8,844 nucleotides of DNA from Candidatus Ethanoperedens thermophilum (GCA_012910725.1 WNEG01000014.1:1-8844), one strand, 5' to 3'; numbered from the stretch's first letter, positions 1-6,495 are shown. Made by a program: numbers and translations. Notes: generated by a model from the sequence alone, not told the origin.

Positions 1-1
1 A

Positions 2-868
2 GGCTACAGAATCGATGGCACTTTCACCAAAAGAGAATTTGATATCGAGGTGGGAAGCGATGTTGTTGACGCCAGGGGCACTGTGCGACTTGAAAGCTGC
101 GTAGTATGTCCTGAAGCGCTCATTCCAGGCGATACGGCCACTCTGACGCTCAAACTAACGAACGGCGCCTCACAGTACACGATTGAAATGGATGGGAGCG
201 ACTACAGCATGAATGCCCAGATACAGTCAGCAGAACTCTCAGGAGACGCTGGGACGATAGAGATAACAAGCGAGCCATACTACAACGTGGGCATAATAGG
301 ACCTGGGGACTCTGTGGAACTTCCATTCATAATACAGGTTACAAATAACACGCCAGACGGCACGTATTTTCTCGACTTCAATCTCGAGGGAAGCGCCAGA
401 CTCTACAGCATGAACCTGAAAATACCTGTGACTGTTGACTCCTCCAGTATAGACGCGGTGCTCTCCGAAACTCCAGATTTGAACCTTGGTAGAATCATAC
501 TCAGTGTGGCAAACAACAGACCCAACACTGTAAACGCAGTCTCTGTGATTCCATCAGGCAATGCCACCTTTGAGCCAGGCGAATATTTCATCGGCACAAT
601 GGAATCTGATGAACTCTTCACGGTTAAGTTTGACATGAAACCAGAAGGCGATCTCACTGATGTCAACTTCAAGCTCAGATTCAAAAACGGAAACAACTGG
701 CATGAGACAGACGTACTGGCTGTAGCACTCAAAGATTCAACAAGTCCGCACACACAGAAGAAAGAATCACCCCTGAACCTGACTGTTATTGCAATTCTTG
801 CAGCAGTACTTATTGTTGTCTCCGGATTCTTCATACTCATGAAGCGCAGGAGAGCGAAATCAGAGTGA
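2..868 (+). CDS. COG1361-like secreted/S-layer-type protein, C-terminal membrane anchor (5' end outside window)
   Basis: The frame is open from the first bases of the window, so this is the 3' part of a longer gene (about 288 codons visible). The GTG at 50 is an internal Val codon, not the start. The visible protein is rich in beta-strand-type segments typical of CARDB/COG1361 extracellular domains, for example the stretch reading LIPGDTATLTLKLTN, repeated later around 'SVELPFIIQVTN' and 'VNAVSVIPSG'. It ends in one hydrophobic helix (LTVIAILAAVLIVVSGFFIL) followed by a basic tail (MKRRRAKSE), so the body should lie outside the cell with a short cytoplasmic C-terminus. Its stop overlaps the start of the MacB-like permease (GTGA overlap at 865-868), which implies co-translation and a shared job. 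In methanogens, COG1361 proteins are often found beside such permeases. The substrate is unknown. Family assignment is from overall pattern; the exact domain call is uncertain. Confidence 0.75.
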   Translation, partial: GYRIDGTFTKREFDIEVGSDVVDARGTVRLESCVVCPEALIPGDTATLTLKLTNGASQYTIEMDGSDYSMNAQIQSAELSGDAGTIEITSEPYYNVGIIGPGDSVELPFIIQVTNNTPDGTYFLDFNLEGSARLYSMNLKIPVTVDSSSIDAVLSETPDLNLGRIILSVANNRPNTVNAVSVIPSGNATFEPGEYFIGTMESDELFTVKFDMKPEGDLTDVNFKLRFKNGNNWHETDVLAVALKDSTSPHTQKKESPLNLTVIAILAAVLIVVSGFFILMKRRRAKSE

Positions 869-2088
869 AGCTAATTGATGCGCTCGAACAGGTTTCACTC
901 AGTTTCAGCAGCAACAGGTTCAAAACCATCATGTCAAGTCTTGGCATAATAATCGGCGTCATTGCAATCGTTGTTATGCTTTCAGTAGGAGAAGGGCTTC
1001 AAGAGGGCGTAGGCGAGGCATTTGGGGGAGCAGATCTTGACGTGATCACCGTATTTCCCGGCGGCTTGCCCAGCAACTCCCATTCCGATACTGGAAGATT
1101 TGTTTACAAGAAACCAGCAGAATTTGATGACAAAGATGTACACACCCTTGAAAACGTCCCTGGCGTGAAAACCGTCTCGCCAAGAAATGGCGGCAGCATG
1201 CTTGCAAAAGTCAGAAACGAAGAACGCTCAATATCACTAACCGCAGTTACTGCTGCAAAAGAGCCAGACCTATCAGAATTGGTGGACAAGGGGCGTTTCC
1301 TCACAGACTCCGACAGAAGCGCCATCGTAATAGGAAGTGACATCGCTAACAAGATGTTCAAAATACCACTGAACCCGGGAATGCGAATGACACTCATAAA
1401 CAGGAATAACGACATAGAAAAAGAGTTCACAATCGTCGGAATACTCGAAGAAAAAGAGCAAATATCAGCATTTGGCGGTAACACGAATATGGAAATCCTC
1501 ACCACACACCAGGCACTAAAAGAACTCCTTGACGTAACAAAATACTCCTACTCCCAGATTCTCGTCACAGTAGAAGACCAGAACCAGATAGAGACCACAG
1601 CAGAAAAACTGGCAGATTCACTCGAAAGGCTTCACAAAGACGAAGCATACACAGTCTTCATGATGAAATCCATCCTCGAAGGAATAGAAAAAGTGCTTAC
1701 AATGATCAAATACGGGCTTGGAGGCATCGGCGCAATATCGCTCGTTGTAGGGGGAATAGGCATAGTCAACGTAATGATGCTGACAGTCCATGAGCGAATA
1801 AAAGAGATCGGCGTGATGAAAGCAGTTGGAGCAACCCACGGAGACATCCAGATGCTCTTCATGCTCGAATCAGGACTGCTCGGACTCGTAAGCGGGCTGA
1901 TAGGAATTGCAATCGGCGCAACAATCTCAATCCTGATATCAACACTTGGCGACTTCCCACTCAAAGTATCATGGACATCACTCGCAATCGGCTTAGCCTT
2001 TGGAATGATTACAACAATCACAGCAGGTGTCTACCCGGCAAACAAGGCAGCAAGGCTTGACCCGGTAGAAGCGCTGCGGAGAGAGTAG
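865..2088 (+). CDS. MacB/FtsX-family ABC transporter permease
   Basis: A 407-residue membrane protein with full MacB-type architecture. An N-terminal helix (about residues 22-42, after SSNRFKTIMSSLG) is followed by a large extracytoplasmic MacB periplasmic-core-like domain (about 45-275). Three C-terminal helices follow (about 283-308, 332-360 and 371-392) with the FtsX signature GGIGIVNVMMLTVHERIKEI, then KAVGAT and the closing YPANKAARLDPVEALR. These permeases pair with a separate LolD/MacB-type ATPase and act by mechanotransmission, moving lipoproteins, peptides or drugs, or signalling across the membrane. No ATPase gene is in the window; it may lie upstream of the COG1361 gene. The GTG start at 865 overlaps the preceding TGA, and AGGAGAG at 848-854 is a well-placed Shine-Dalgarno inside the upstream gene. 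The length is normal for the family. The substrate cannot be read from sequence. Confidence 0.92.
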   Translation: MKLIDALEQVSLSFSSNRFKTIMSSLGIIIGVIAIVVMLSVGEGLQEGVGEAFGGADLDVITVFPGGLPSNSHSDTGRFVYKKPAEFDDKDVHTLENVPGVKTVSPRNGGSMLAKVRNEERSISLTAVTAAKEPDLSELVDKGRFLTDSDRSAIVIGSDIANKMFKIPLNPGMRMTLINRNNDIEKEFTIVGILEEKEQISAFGGNTNMEILTTHQALKELLDVTKYSYSQILVTVEDQNQIETTAEKLADSLERLHKDEAYTVFMMKSILEGIEKVLTMIKYGLGGIGAISLVVGGIGIVNVMMLTVHERIKEIGVMKAVGATHGDIQMLFMLESGLLGLVSGLIGIAIGATISILISTLGDFPLKVSWTSLAIGLAFGMITTITAGVYPANKAARLDPVEALRRE

Positions 2089-2135
2089 TTACGACTTTCA
2101 ACTCCGCAATTATTTTCAATCCTTTTTTTGGTAAA
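2089..2135 (+). terminator. T-run after the permease, inside a tight convergent junction
   Basis: Only 27 bp separate the permease stop from the aroD stop on the other strand. A run of seven T at 2123-2129 on the + strand, inside the 3' end of aroD, is a plausible archaeal oligo-T termination site for the permease operon. There is no strong stem. Position and base run are seen; function is inferred. Confidence 0.35.
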
Positions 2136-2811
2136 AGAGTTTTATAAGTTTCTTGACTGTATCCACACGGAGTTGACCGGGTGCAGTGGCCCCTTCAACA
2201 GAAGCATAGGTGAGCACTGACCCATACAAGCCAGCGATAATACGTGTGTGCTTGCCAAGTTCGCCCATGGCAATCGTACACACCGGATGACGAGAAGCAA
2301 CACCAGCCTGCAGCAGATTCAACACATCCTGTGAAGAATGTGGAGTCACAGCAAGTTTTGAAATATTACCACCAACACGATGCTCCTCTTCGAGTATATT
2401 GATTAACTCGTCAAGTGGTTTGGTTTCAACAAAGTCGTGTGCTGAAACGATAACGATCTTATCTAATTCTTTTGCTTTATTAATTACCACATCACGAAGT
2501 GGCGCTTTAAGCTCTATATCAACGGCATCTGATAATGGCAGCAAGGTTGTTAAAAGCTCAACCCGCTTTAATTCACTCTCTTTCCAGCCGCCTCCTTCTT
2601 TTGCCAGTCGGTTAGTTATAATAACTGGAAGACTAAAGTTCTCTGTTATGTAAGATATGCTGTCATAAATACTGGTGGTAGAATCTAATAGATCCAGACG
2701 TATCTCCACCACATCAGCCCCGAGCTCTGATGCAAGAGCAACATTATCAACGACATTACCACTGATTGCAGCTACAACACGCGGCGTATCAATAGAGCCA
2801 AACAGTTTCAT
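2116..2811 (-). CDS. aroD: 3-dehydroquinate dehydratase, type I
   Basis: A 231-residue cytoplasmic enzyme of the shikimate pathway. It dehydrates 3-dehydroquinate to 3-dehydroshikimate through a Schiff base. The type I signatures are all present in order: the VVEIRLDLLD strand (Glu37, Arg39), the EGG motif (72-74), the catalytic His125 in IVSAHDF, and the Schiff-base lysine Lys152 in GNISKLAVTPHS. MGELGKHTR with Arg190 and the closing APGQLRVD with Gln213 complete the substrate pocket. The length matches the stand-alone archaeal enzyme (about 220-240 aa). The ATG at 2811 gives the family N-terminus, with no clear Shine-Dalgarno. No other aro gene is adjacent, so it is apparently a single-gene unit here. 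It converges on the permease operon with a 27-bp gap. Confidence 0.96.
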   Translation of the reverse strand: MKLFGSIDTPRVVAAISGNVVDNVALASELGADVVEIRLDLLDSTTSIYDSISYITENFSLPVIITNRLAKEGGGWKESELKRVELLTTLLPLSDAVDIELKAPLRDVVINKAKELDKIVIVSAHDFVETKPLDELINILEEEHRVGGNISKLAVTPHSSQDVLNLLQAGVASRHPVCTIAMGELGKHTRIIAGLYGSVLTYASVEGATAPGQLRVDTVKKLIKLFYQKKD

Positions 2812-2883
2812 TAAATTCTTAAATAATCAGCGATCACATAAGACTTTGGGTGTGTTTAAAATATCGTCGTTTAACTCGACGTT

Positions 2884-2893
2884 TTTTATATAA
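2884..2893 (-). promoter_or_regulatory. Candidate TATA box for aroD
   Basis: Read on the minus strand, this AT-rich stretch gives TTATATAAAA. A TATA box here would place transcription start near 2860, leaving a leader of about 50 nt before the aroD ATG. A small inverted repeat (CGTCG at 2865-2869 and CGACG at 2877-2881, 7-nt loop) lies just downstream, around the predicted start site, and could be an operator. Seen in sequence; function inferred. Confidence 0.35.
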
Positions 2894-3055
2894 CAGGTAT
2901 GCCCACAACAACATGATTTTCAGACAATTCTATAATGTATAAGAACCTTAACTCCAAATGGATGGGGAATAGCCCATGGTAAAAACAGAAAATTCAATTA
3001 ACAACCTGTTAAAGTTTAAACTACTTTAAATCTGTGTTAATCTATGCCTCAAAAG

Positions 3056-3074
3056 TTCTGGAAAAGGATGCAGT
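3056..3074 (+). repeat. Dispersed 19-nt repeat, copy 1
   Basis: TTCTGGAAAAGGATGCAGT. It matches 18 of 19 positions with 6634-6652 (TTCTTGAAAAGGATGCAGT). Both copies lie just beyond the 3' end of a minus-strand gene (the cytochrome here, pscS for copy 2) and in intergenic DNA. The origin is unknown; it could be a residue of a dispersed element or a shared processing signal. Confidence 0.5.
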
Positions 3075-3123
3075 TTTTAGTAAATCATTATTTGTGAGTT
3101 ACCTAAACGAATTGTAGAAATAA

Positions 3124-3178
3124 ATACAAAAAAAAGTAAAAGAAAAAAAAGAGGTTAAAGAGGTTTTATCGCCTCTTT
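3124..3178 (-). terminator. Terminator of the cytochrome gene: hairpin spanning the stop codon plus T-rich tract
   Basis: AAAGAGG at 3157-3163 and CCTCTTT at 3172-3178 form a perfect 7-bp inverted repeat with an 8-nt loop containing the TAA stop (3166-3168). Downstream on the minus strand come T-runs of eight or so, interrupted by single C/A bases, down to about 3124. The arrangement resembles an intrinsic terminator, with the stem borrowed from the last codons of the gene. Confidence 0.6.
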
Positions 3179-4272
3179 GCAAGATAGAACATTACCAAGA
3201 AGAGTCCAAGAAACGCGGTTATAATTCCAAATCCTGGAGATCCTGGGGTTTCTTCTTCTGGTGCTTCTGCTGCAGGGGCCTCAGTTTTTGGTGGTGCAGC
3301 AAATATCTCGGTTAAATGATCAATCTTCTCTTGAGAGATGAATGAGCCACCCTCTCCAAGAATTTCACCTTCGCAGCCTTCACAGAACACTTCTGGATTT
3401 TCGTGGCAGAATGCACAGTCTTTTGCTTTATCTGTTACCGTGTGTGAGAACCATTCACCATATGCTACATTTGTAGCATTATTATACATAGTCTCCATCT
3501 TCATAAACGGTCTTATCTTGCCATCAGAACCCACGCCAAGACGGAACTCGTCAGCTACAAACTGAGTACCTTTCCTTGTATCTAAATGACAGTTGGTGCA
3601 GGTTAGTTGCCATCCGGTGTGACATGCTGTGCAGTCAAGTTTATCCTCATGCATTGCGTGTGCACCAACATCTGTTGAATACTGCGTTACTGTCATACCC
3701 TTGACAGTCTTTCCCGGGTTGTTGTGACAATCTTCACACGTTGTTGTAACTGCCTCAAGCTGACTCGCGTATGTGTTTCCATCACCGTGCATCTCATTCG
3801 CATTATGGCAGTCTGTGCATGTTAGGCCTTTCTCATAGTGGATATCAGCATGGGGCCCTTTACTCTTATGCACTGGTAAATCGCCCACAAAGGTCGCTGT
3901 CTGCTTCTTATAGTGACATGCATCACATGTATCTATTGTTATCTCTTGGGCCTGGTCGCCATGTCCCATCTTAGCTTCATATCCTACATGGCACTTATCA
4001 CAGGTAGCAGCATGGCATTTAGCACAGTGCCACGTTGAATAATAGTCATCCATGTCTATGTCAAACGCTTTTGCCGAATACTTTGTGTATTCGCCCATCA
4101 TCCCCGCACCAGTGTAGTGCAGTGAAGTCGTAAAGTTCTCTGCAATTTGTGGATGACACATTTCACAGCCACCAAAATCAGTCGTTGCCTCTTCGGCTAC
4201 CGATGTACATGCAAGTGACACCGATAGCACTCCTGCAATAAGCAGAACTAATACATTTTTTACAATGTTCAT
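3166..4272 (-). CDS. Secreted multiheme c-type cytochrome (nine CXXCH plus one CXXCE), PGF-CTERM-like anchor
   Basis: A 368-residue exported cytochrome. A Sec signal peptide (Lys5, hydrophobic core about 6-22, likely cut after SVA at 26) is followed by haem-binding motifs starting at Cys36, 83, 91, 116, 152, 179, 214, 225 and 286. A tenth, degenerate site CEGCE lies at 297-301, with Glu in place of the haem-ligand His. At least eleven further His residues could be distal ligands. After an acidic Ala/Pro/Glu linker (about 328-345) comes PGFG (346-349), a hydrophobic helix and AKRR. This is the PGF-CTERM pattern that archaeosortase A processes to a lipid anchor, so the protein should sit on the outer face of the membrane or in the S-layer. 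The role is electron transfer, probably to extracellular acceptors or partner cytochromes as in anaerobic methane/alkane oxidisers; the exact partner is unknown. ATG 4272 has the Shine-Dalgarno GAGAGGT at 4281-4287. It is divergent from marker 8. Confidence 0.93.
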   Translation of the reverse strand: MNIVKNVLVLLIAGVLSVSLACTSVAEEATTDFGGCEMCHPQIAENFTTSLHYTGAGMMGEYTKYSAKAFDIDMDDYYSTWHCAKCHAATCDKCHVGYEAKMGHGDQAQEITIDTCDACHYKKQTATFVGDLPVHKSKGPHADIHYEKGLTCTDCHNANEMHGDGNTYASQLEAVTTTCEDCHNNPGKTVKGMTVTQYSTDVGAHAMHEDKLDCTACHTGWQLTCTNCHLDTRKGTQFVADEFRLGVGSDGKIRPFMKMETMYNNATNVAYGEWFSHTVTDKAKDCAFCHENPEVFCEGCEGEILGEGGSFISQEKIDHLTEIFAAPPKTEAPAAEAPEEETPGSPGFGIITAFLGLFLVMFYLAKRR

Positions 4273-4287
4273 TTTTTAAAACCTCTC

Positions 4288-4347
4288 AAAATTTATATAA
4301 AATCTATATATATACCATACTTATGTTATGTGCTATAATGTATAAAG
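4288..4347 (-). promoter_or_regulatory. Candidate promoter of the cytochrome gene
   Basis: Three TATA-like stretches on the minus strand lie upstream of the cytochrome start: TATATAAA near 4292-4299, TATATATA near 4306-4315 and CTTTATA near 4341-4348. The nearest would leave almost no leader, which conflicts with the good Shine-Dalgarno at 4281-4287. The one near 4341-4348 (start site about 4315, leader about 43 nt) or the middle one fits better. The region is shared with the divergent marker 8 gene, so coordinated control is possible. Confidence 0.4.
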
Positions 4348-4465
4348 TTTGTTATTTTGATCTATCCTTGAACTGTTCGTATTCTAACAAAAAACAGAAC
4401 ATATTAAGAACACTTATTAGTAATACATTGAATCTGAATTGTTTGAATATCAAGGTGAATTATTC

Positions 4466-5335
4466 ATGATAAAAGATCGACATGTTATGGAAATGCTCGG
4501 AAAAACGCGAGTAGTAGTAGAAAATGGAAAAGTAGTGGAAGTTGGCGAGCCAGTTACTGAATACTGTCCAATCTTTGAAAAAGCGAGAGGTTACACCAAA
4601 CTCACGGCAGAGACCGTAAGAGAAAACGTAGAATTCAGGATTGCTGACTTTGGACTATTCACAGAGGAGCGGAAGATTGAAATGGAAACTTTCGTGGGAT
4701 TTGGAGCTTCTGAAGTATTTCAAACAGCTCTCAATCGCAAGCTGCTGGATTGTGCTGTCGTGGCTGGTGAAGGTCTTGGCACTTTAATTACCTCTAATCC
4801 AGTACTTGTGCAGGGTATTGGGGCAAGAATATCAGGGCTTATCGAAACAACCCCTATACCAAAGCTCATCAAGCGAGTCGAAGAAGCAGGAAGCATTGTA
4901 CTTGATCCGGCGACAGCATCACTCGATATGGCAGCAGGAGTTGAAAAAGCCATAACACTTGGATACAAAAAAATAGGAGTAACAGTTGCAGATCATAATA
5001 CTGCAAAGAAAATCCGTGAAATAGAAGCAAAACATCCAGAGGTTACAGTAGCAGTATTCGGGGTGCACACAACTGGTATGTTACCTGAAGATGCAGAAGA
5101 ATTTGTTAAACTGGTAGATCTAACTACCGGGTGCGCTTCCAAATGGATGCGTCATTTCTCACGAGAGCGGGGGCCTATTATGCAAAGCGGCACATCTGTC
5201 CCGATATTTGCTTTCACACAAATTGGAAAAGAGCTATTGTTGGAACGAGCCAAGGATATTGAGAAACCACTCCTTCTAAACACGGAAAAACTGCCAAATC
5301 TCCCGGAAGATAAACAACCAAAGCCGTTAGTATAG
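4466..5335 (+). CDS. Putative methanogenesis marker protein 8 (DUF2099)
   Basis: A 289-residue soluble protein of the methanogenesis marker 8 family. Known members are found in Mcr-encoding archaea; the biochemical function is unknown to me. Recognisable features are the N-terminal KTRVVVENGKVVEVGEP, then EYCPIF (Cys34), ENVEFRIADFG, the Gly-rich VQGIGARISGLIETTPIP, the nucleotide-fold-like KKIGVTVAD, and TGCASKWMR (Cys223). Cys34 and Cys223 sit in the most family-like stretches and may be functional, but that is inference. I chose ATG 4466 because AAGGTGA at 4452-4458 is an excellent Shine-Dalgarno seven bases upstream; the in-frame TTG at 4439 would add nine residues, has no ribosome site and would place this Shine-Dalgarno inside the gene. 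There is no signal peptide or membrane helix. It is a single gene divergent from the cytochrome. Confidence 0.88.
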   Translation: MIKDRHVMEMLGKTRVVVENGKVVEVGEPVTEYCPIFEKARGYTKLTAETVRENVEFRIADFGLFTEERKIEMETFVGFGASEVFQTALNRKLLDCAVVAGEGLGTLITSNPVLVQGIGARISGLIETTPIPKLIKRVEEAGSIVLDPATASLDMAAGVEKAITLGYKKIGVTVADHNTAKKIREIEAKHPEVTVAVFGVHTTGMLPEDAEEFVKLVDLTTGCASKWMRHFSRERGPIMQSGTSVPIFAFTQIGKELLLERAKDIEKPLLLNTEKLPNLPEDKQPKPLV

Positions 5336-5370
5336 AACACAAACCATTCTTACACAAATACATTTTTTAT
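5336..5370 (+). terminator. T-run terminator after the marker 8 gene
   Basis: About 25 bases past the stop there is a run of six T (5363-5368) in AT-rich DNA without a stem. This suits archaeal oligo-T termination. It separates the marker 8 gene from the HARP unit, which has its own TATA candidate downstream. Confidence 0.35.
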
Positions 5371-5383
5371 GACTTTAACAAGA

Positions 5384-5391
5384 TTTTATAA
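5384..5391 (+). promoter_or_regulatory. Candidate TATA box of the HARP operon
   Basis: TTTTATAA, with transcription predicted to begin near 5413-5416 and a leader of about 40 nt before ATG 5456. The position relative to the palindrome at 5420-5435 suggests that a protein bound there could block early elongation. Inferred from spacing only. Confidence 0.4.
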
Positions 5392-5419
5392 CGGAAGTTT
5401 GCGCATGAATTGGAAGAGT

Positions 5420-5435
5420 TAAGGTTTTAACCTTA
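5420..5435. promoter_or_regulatory. Perfect 16-bp palindrome, possible operator
   Basis: TAAGGTT and AACCTTA arms around a central TT, lying between the predicted transcription start and the HARP start codon. It could bind a dimeric regulator as DNA or form a weak hairpin in the leader. No other copy was found in the window. Confidence 0.35.
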
Positions 5436-5455
5436 CAGACCCTTGTCCAAAGATA

Positions 5456-6139
5456 ATGCTTAAACAGCGATTTGTTCTGGACACAAGTGCGCTTACAGAT
5501 GTGCGGGCAAGAGAAAAAACAGGTAACCAAACCTTCAATGGTTATATAACCAGTATACTGGATACTATTGCAGAAGCACGACTCAGACTTGGTATAAGCT
5601 GCTACGTCCCCTACCCGTCAGTATACAACGAACTGCTTGAGTTTGCAAAGAATAATGAATGTGATGAGGGAGTCATTGCAAAAATAGATACATGGCTGGT
5701 CAAAAAAACACCTGACCGATATGAAGTCAAAATACCTTCAAAGATATTCTATGAATACGTAGACCATATGCGTAGTCGAATCAACAAAGGGATGAATGTT
5801 GCCGAGAATGTGATCCTGGAGGCAGCAACCGTATGTCTCTTCACCACCACTAAAGCTGAAAGCAGGAAGGATATCGAATCAGAGATAAAACGAGAAGTAA
5901 TTGGCTCACTCATCAACAAATTTCGTGAAAAATATAGAACAGCAATGCGGTACGGCATCCTGGATAGTGCACCCGATATCGATGTGCTCCTACTTTCCAA
6001 GGAACTTGATGCTGCGGTTGTTGCCAGTGATGCAGGCATTTGCAGATGGTCAGAACAACTTGGACTCCGTTTTGTTGATGCTAAAACATTTCCTCTGATG
6101 CTGAGTGAATATTTATCTAAAACAAGGGAAATTAAGTAA
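5456..6139 (+). CDS. RNA-free ribonuclease P, HARP family ('RNA ligase partner protein', PIN-like nuclease)
   Basis: A 227-residue PIN-like metallonuclease of the family long named RNA ligase partner and later shown to be HARP, the homologue of Aquifex protein-only RNase P, which removes 5' leaders from pre-tRNA. The N-terminus FVLDTSAL gives the first PIN acidic residue, Asp9. A helical middle region (about 100-165) matches the inserted spike helices that drive oligomerisation. The C-terminal acidic set Asp170, Asp174 and Asp192 has spacings of 4 and 18, the same as the catalytic aspartates I recall for Aquifex (138, 142, 160). Archaea with HARP usually also keep RNA-based RNase P, so its role may be auxiliary. 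The RNA ligase gene often linked to this family is not in the window. It starts at ATG 5456 with no clear Shine-Dalgarno, and its stop directly abuts the next gene. Confidence 0.9.
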   Translation: MLKQRFVLDTSALTDVRAREKTGNQTFNGYITSILDTIAEARLRLGISCYVPYPSVYNELLEFAKNNECDEGVIAKIDTWLVKKTPDRYEVKIPSKIFYEYVDHMRSRINKGMNVAENVILEAATVCLFTTTKAESRKDIESEIKREVIGSLINKFREKYRTAMRYGILDSAPDIDVLLLSKELDAAVVASDAGICRWSEQLGLRFVDAKTFPLMLSEYLSKTREIK

Positions 6140-6442
6140 ATGATTGCTGCTTACATATCAGCCCTTGCTTTTGTGGTGATATTGTTTCTGACACTGCGGG
6201 ATATTCGCATATTCCATAGAACCAATATTTACGCCTACAGAAAAGGAGCACTTCGTGGATTAATTGCAAGCTTCGTTGCATTGATTGGTCTTATGCTCTC
6301 AATCAATCCAGACATTTCTCCAACGATGGGATTGCTGTTAACCTTTATCGCTGTTATGATAAATAAAAAAGAAGCAAGAGAGGATATTTTTACACATGAT
6401 GAAACCACACTCCAACGATTCCTTGGTGCAGGTAATAAATAA
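6140..6442 (+). CDS. Small three-helix membrane protein, function unknown
   Basis: A 100-residue protein whose ATG follows the HARP stop codon with no gap, so the two are almost certainly co-transcribed and translationally coupled; AAGGGA at 6124-6129 can serve as the ribosome site. Three hydrophobic helices are visible (about residues 2-18, 37-54 and 60-75). Helices one and two are joined by a basic loop (RDIRIFHRTNIYAYRKGALR). The hydrophilic tail (76-100) begins with KKEAREDIF and is probably cytoplasmic if the positive-inside rule holds for the first loop. I do not recognise the family. Linkage to HARP suggests a possible membrane partner, but adjacency alone does not show that. Confidence 0.75.
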   Translation: MIAAYISALAFVVILFLTLRDIRIFHRTNIYAYRKGALRGLIASFVALIGLMLSINPDISPTMGLLLTFIAVMINKKEAREDIFTHDETTLQRFLGAGNK

Positions 6443-6495
6443 TGTTATGATAAAACACTACAGTTGGGAAACTCTCATTAAATAGGTTATCCAAT

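Larger units (their letters stand above)
2812..3165. other. 354-bp AT-rich intergenic region
   Basis: I see no credible gene here; the longest start-to-stop reading is under 20 codons. Contents, left to right: the aroD leader and TATA candidate with its CGTCG/CGACG inverted repeat; a short inverted repeat ATGGG/CCCAT at 2962-2977; a perfect 7-bp inverted repeat TTAAAGT/ACTTTAA at 3009-3029; a 19-nt sequence at 3056-3074 that recurs near 6634; and an A-rich tract that is the T-rich terminator of the cytochrome gene when read on the minus strand. A small RNA in the middle (about 2940-3080) is possible but unsupported by any recognised family. Confidence 0.5.

Noticed and set aside
50..52. GTG as the start of the first gene
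   Set aside because: The frame stays open to the window edge with protein-like sequence before it, so the gene begins outside the window.
403..840. Reverse-strand reading frame inside the COG1361 gene
   Set aside because: It is a long antisense frame over a clear coding gene, with no recognisable domain or ribosome site.
2865..2887. Intrinsic terminator on the plus strand (5-bp stem plus T6)
   Set aside because: No plus-strand gene runs into it; the T-run is better read as part of the aroD TATA region on the other strand.
2976..3029. Small plus-strand ORF in the 354-bp gap
   Set aside because: It is only about 16 codons and ends within AT-rich palindromic sequence; there is no sign of coding constraint.
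4439..4441. TTG start for marker 8
   Set aside because: No ribosome site precedes it, while ATG 4466 has AAGGTGA seven bases upstream and gives the family-like N-terminus.
6141..6150. Copy of the hairpin repeat at the start of the membrane protein gene (TGATTGCTGC)
   Set aside because: Only ten bases match and the second arm is missing; it is explained by ordinary codons.
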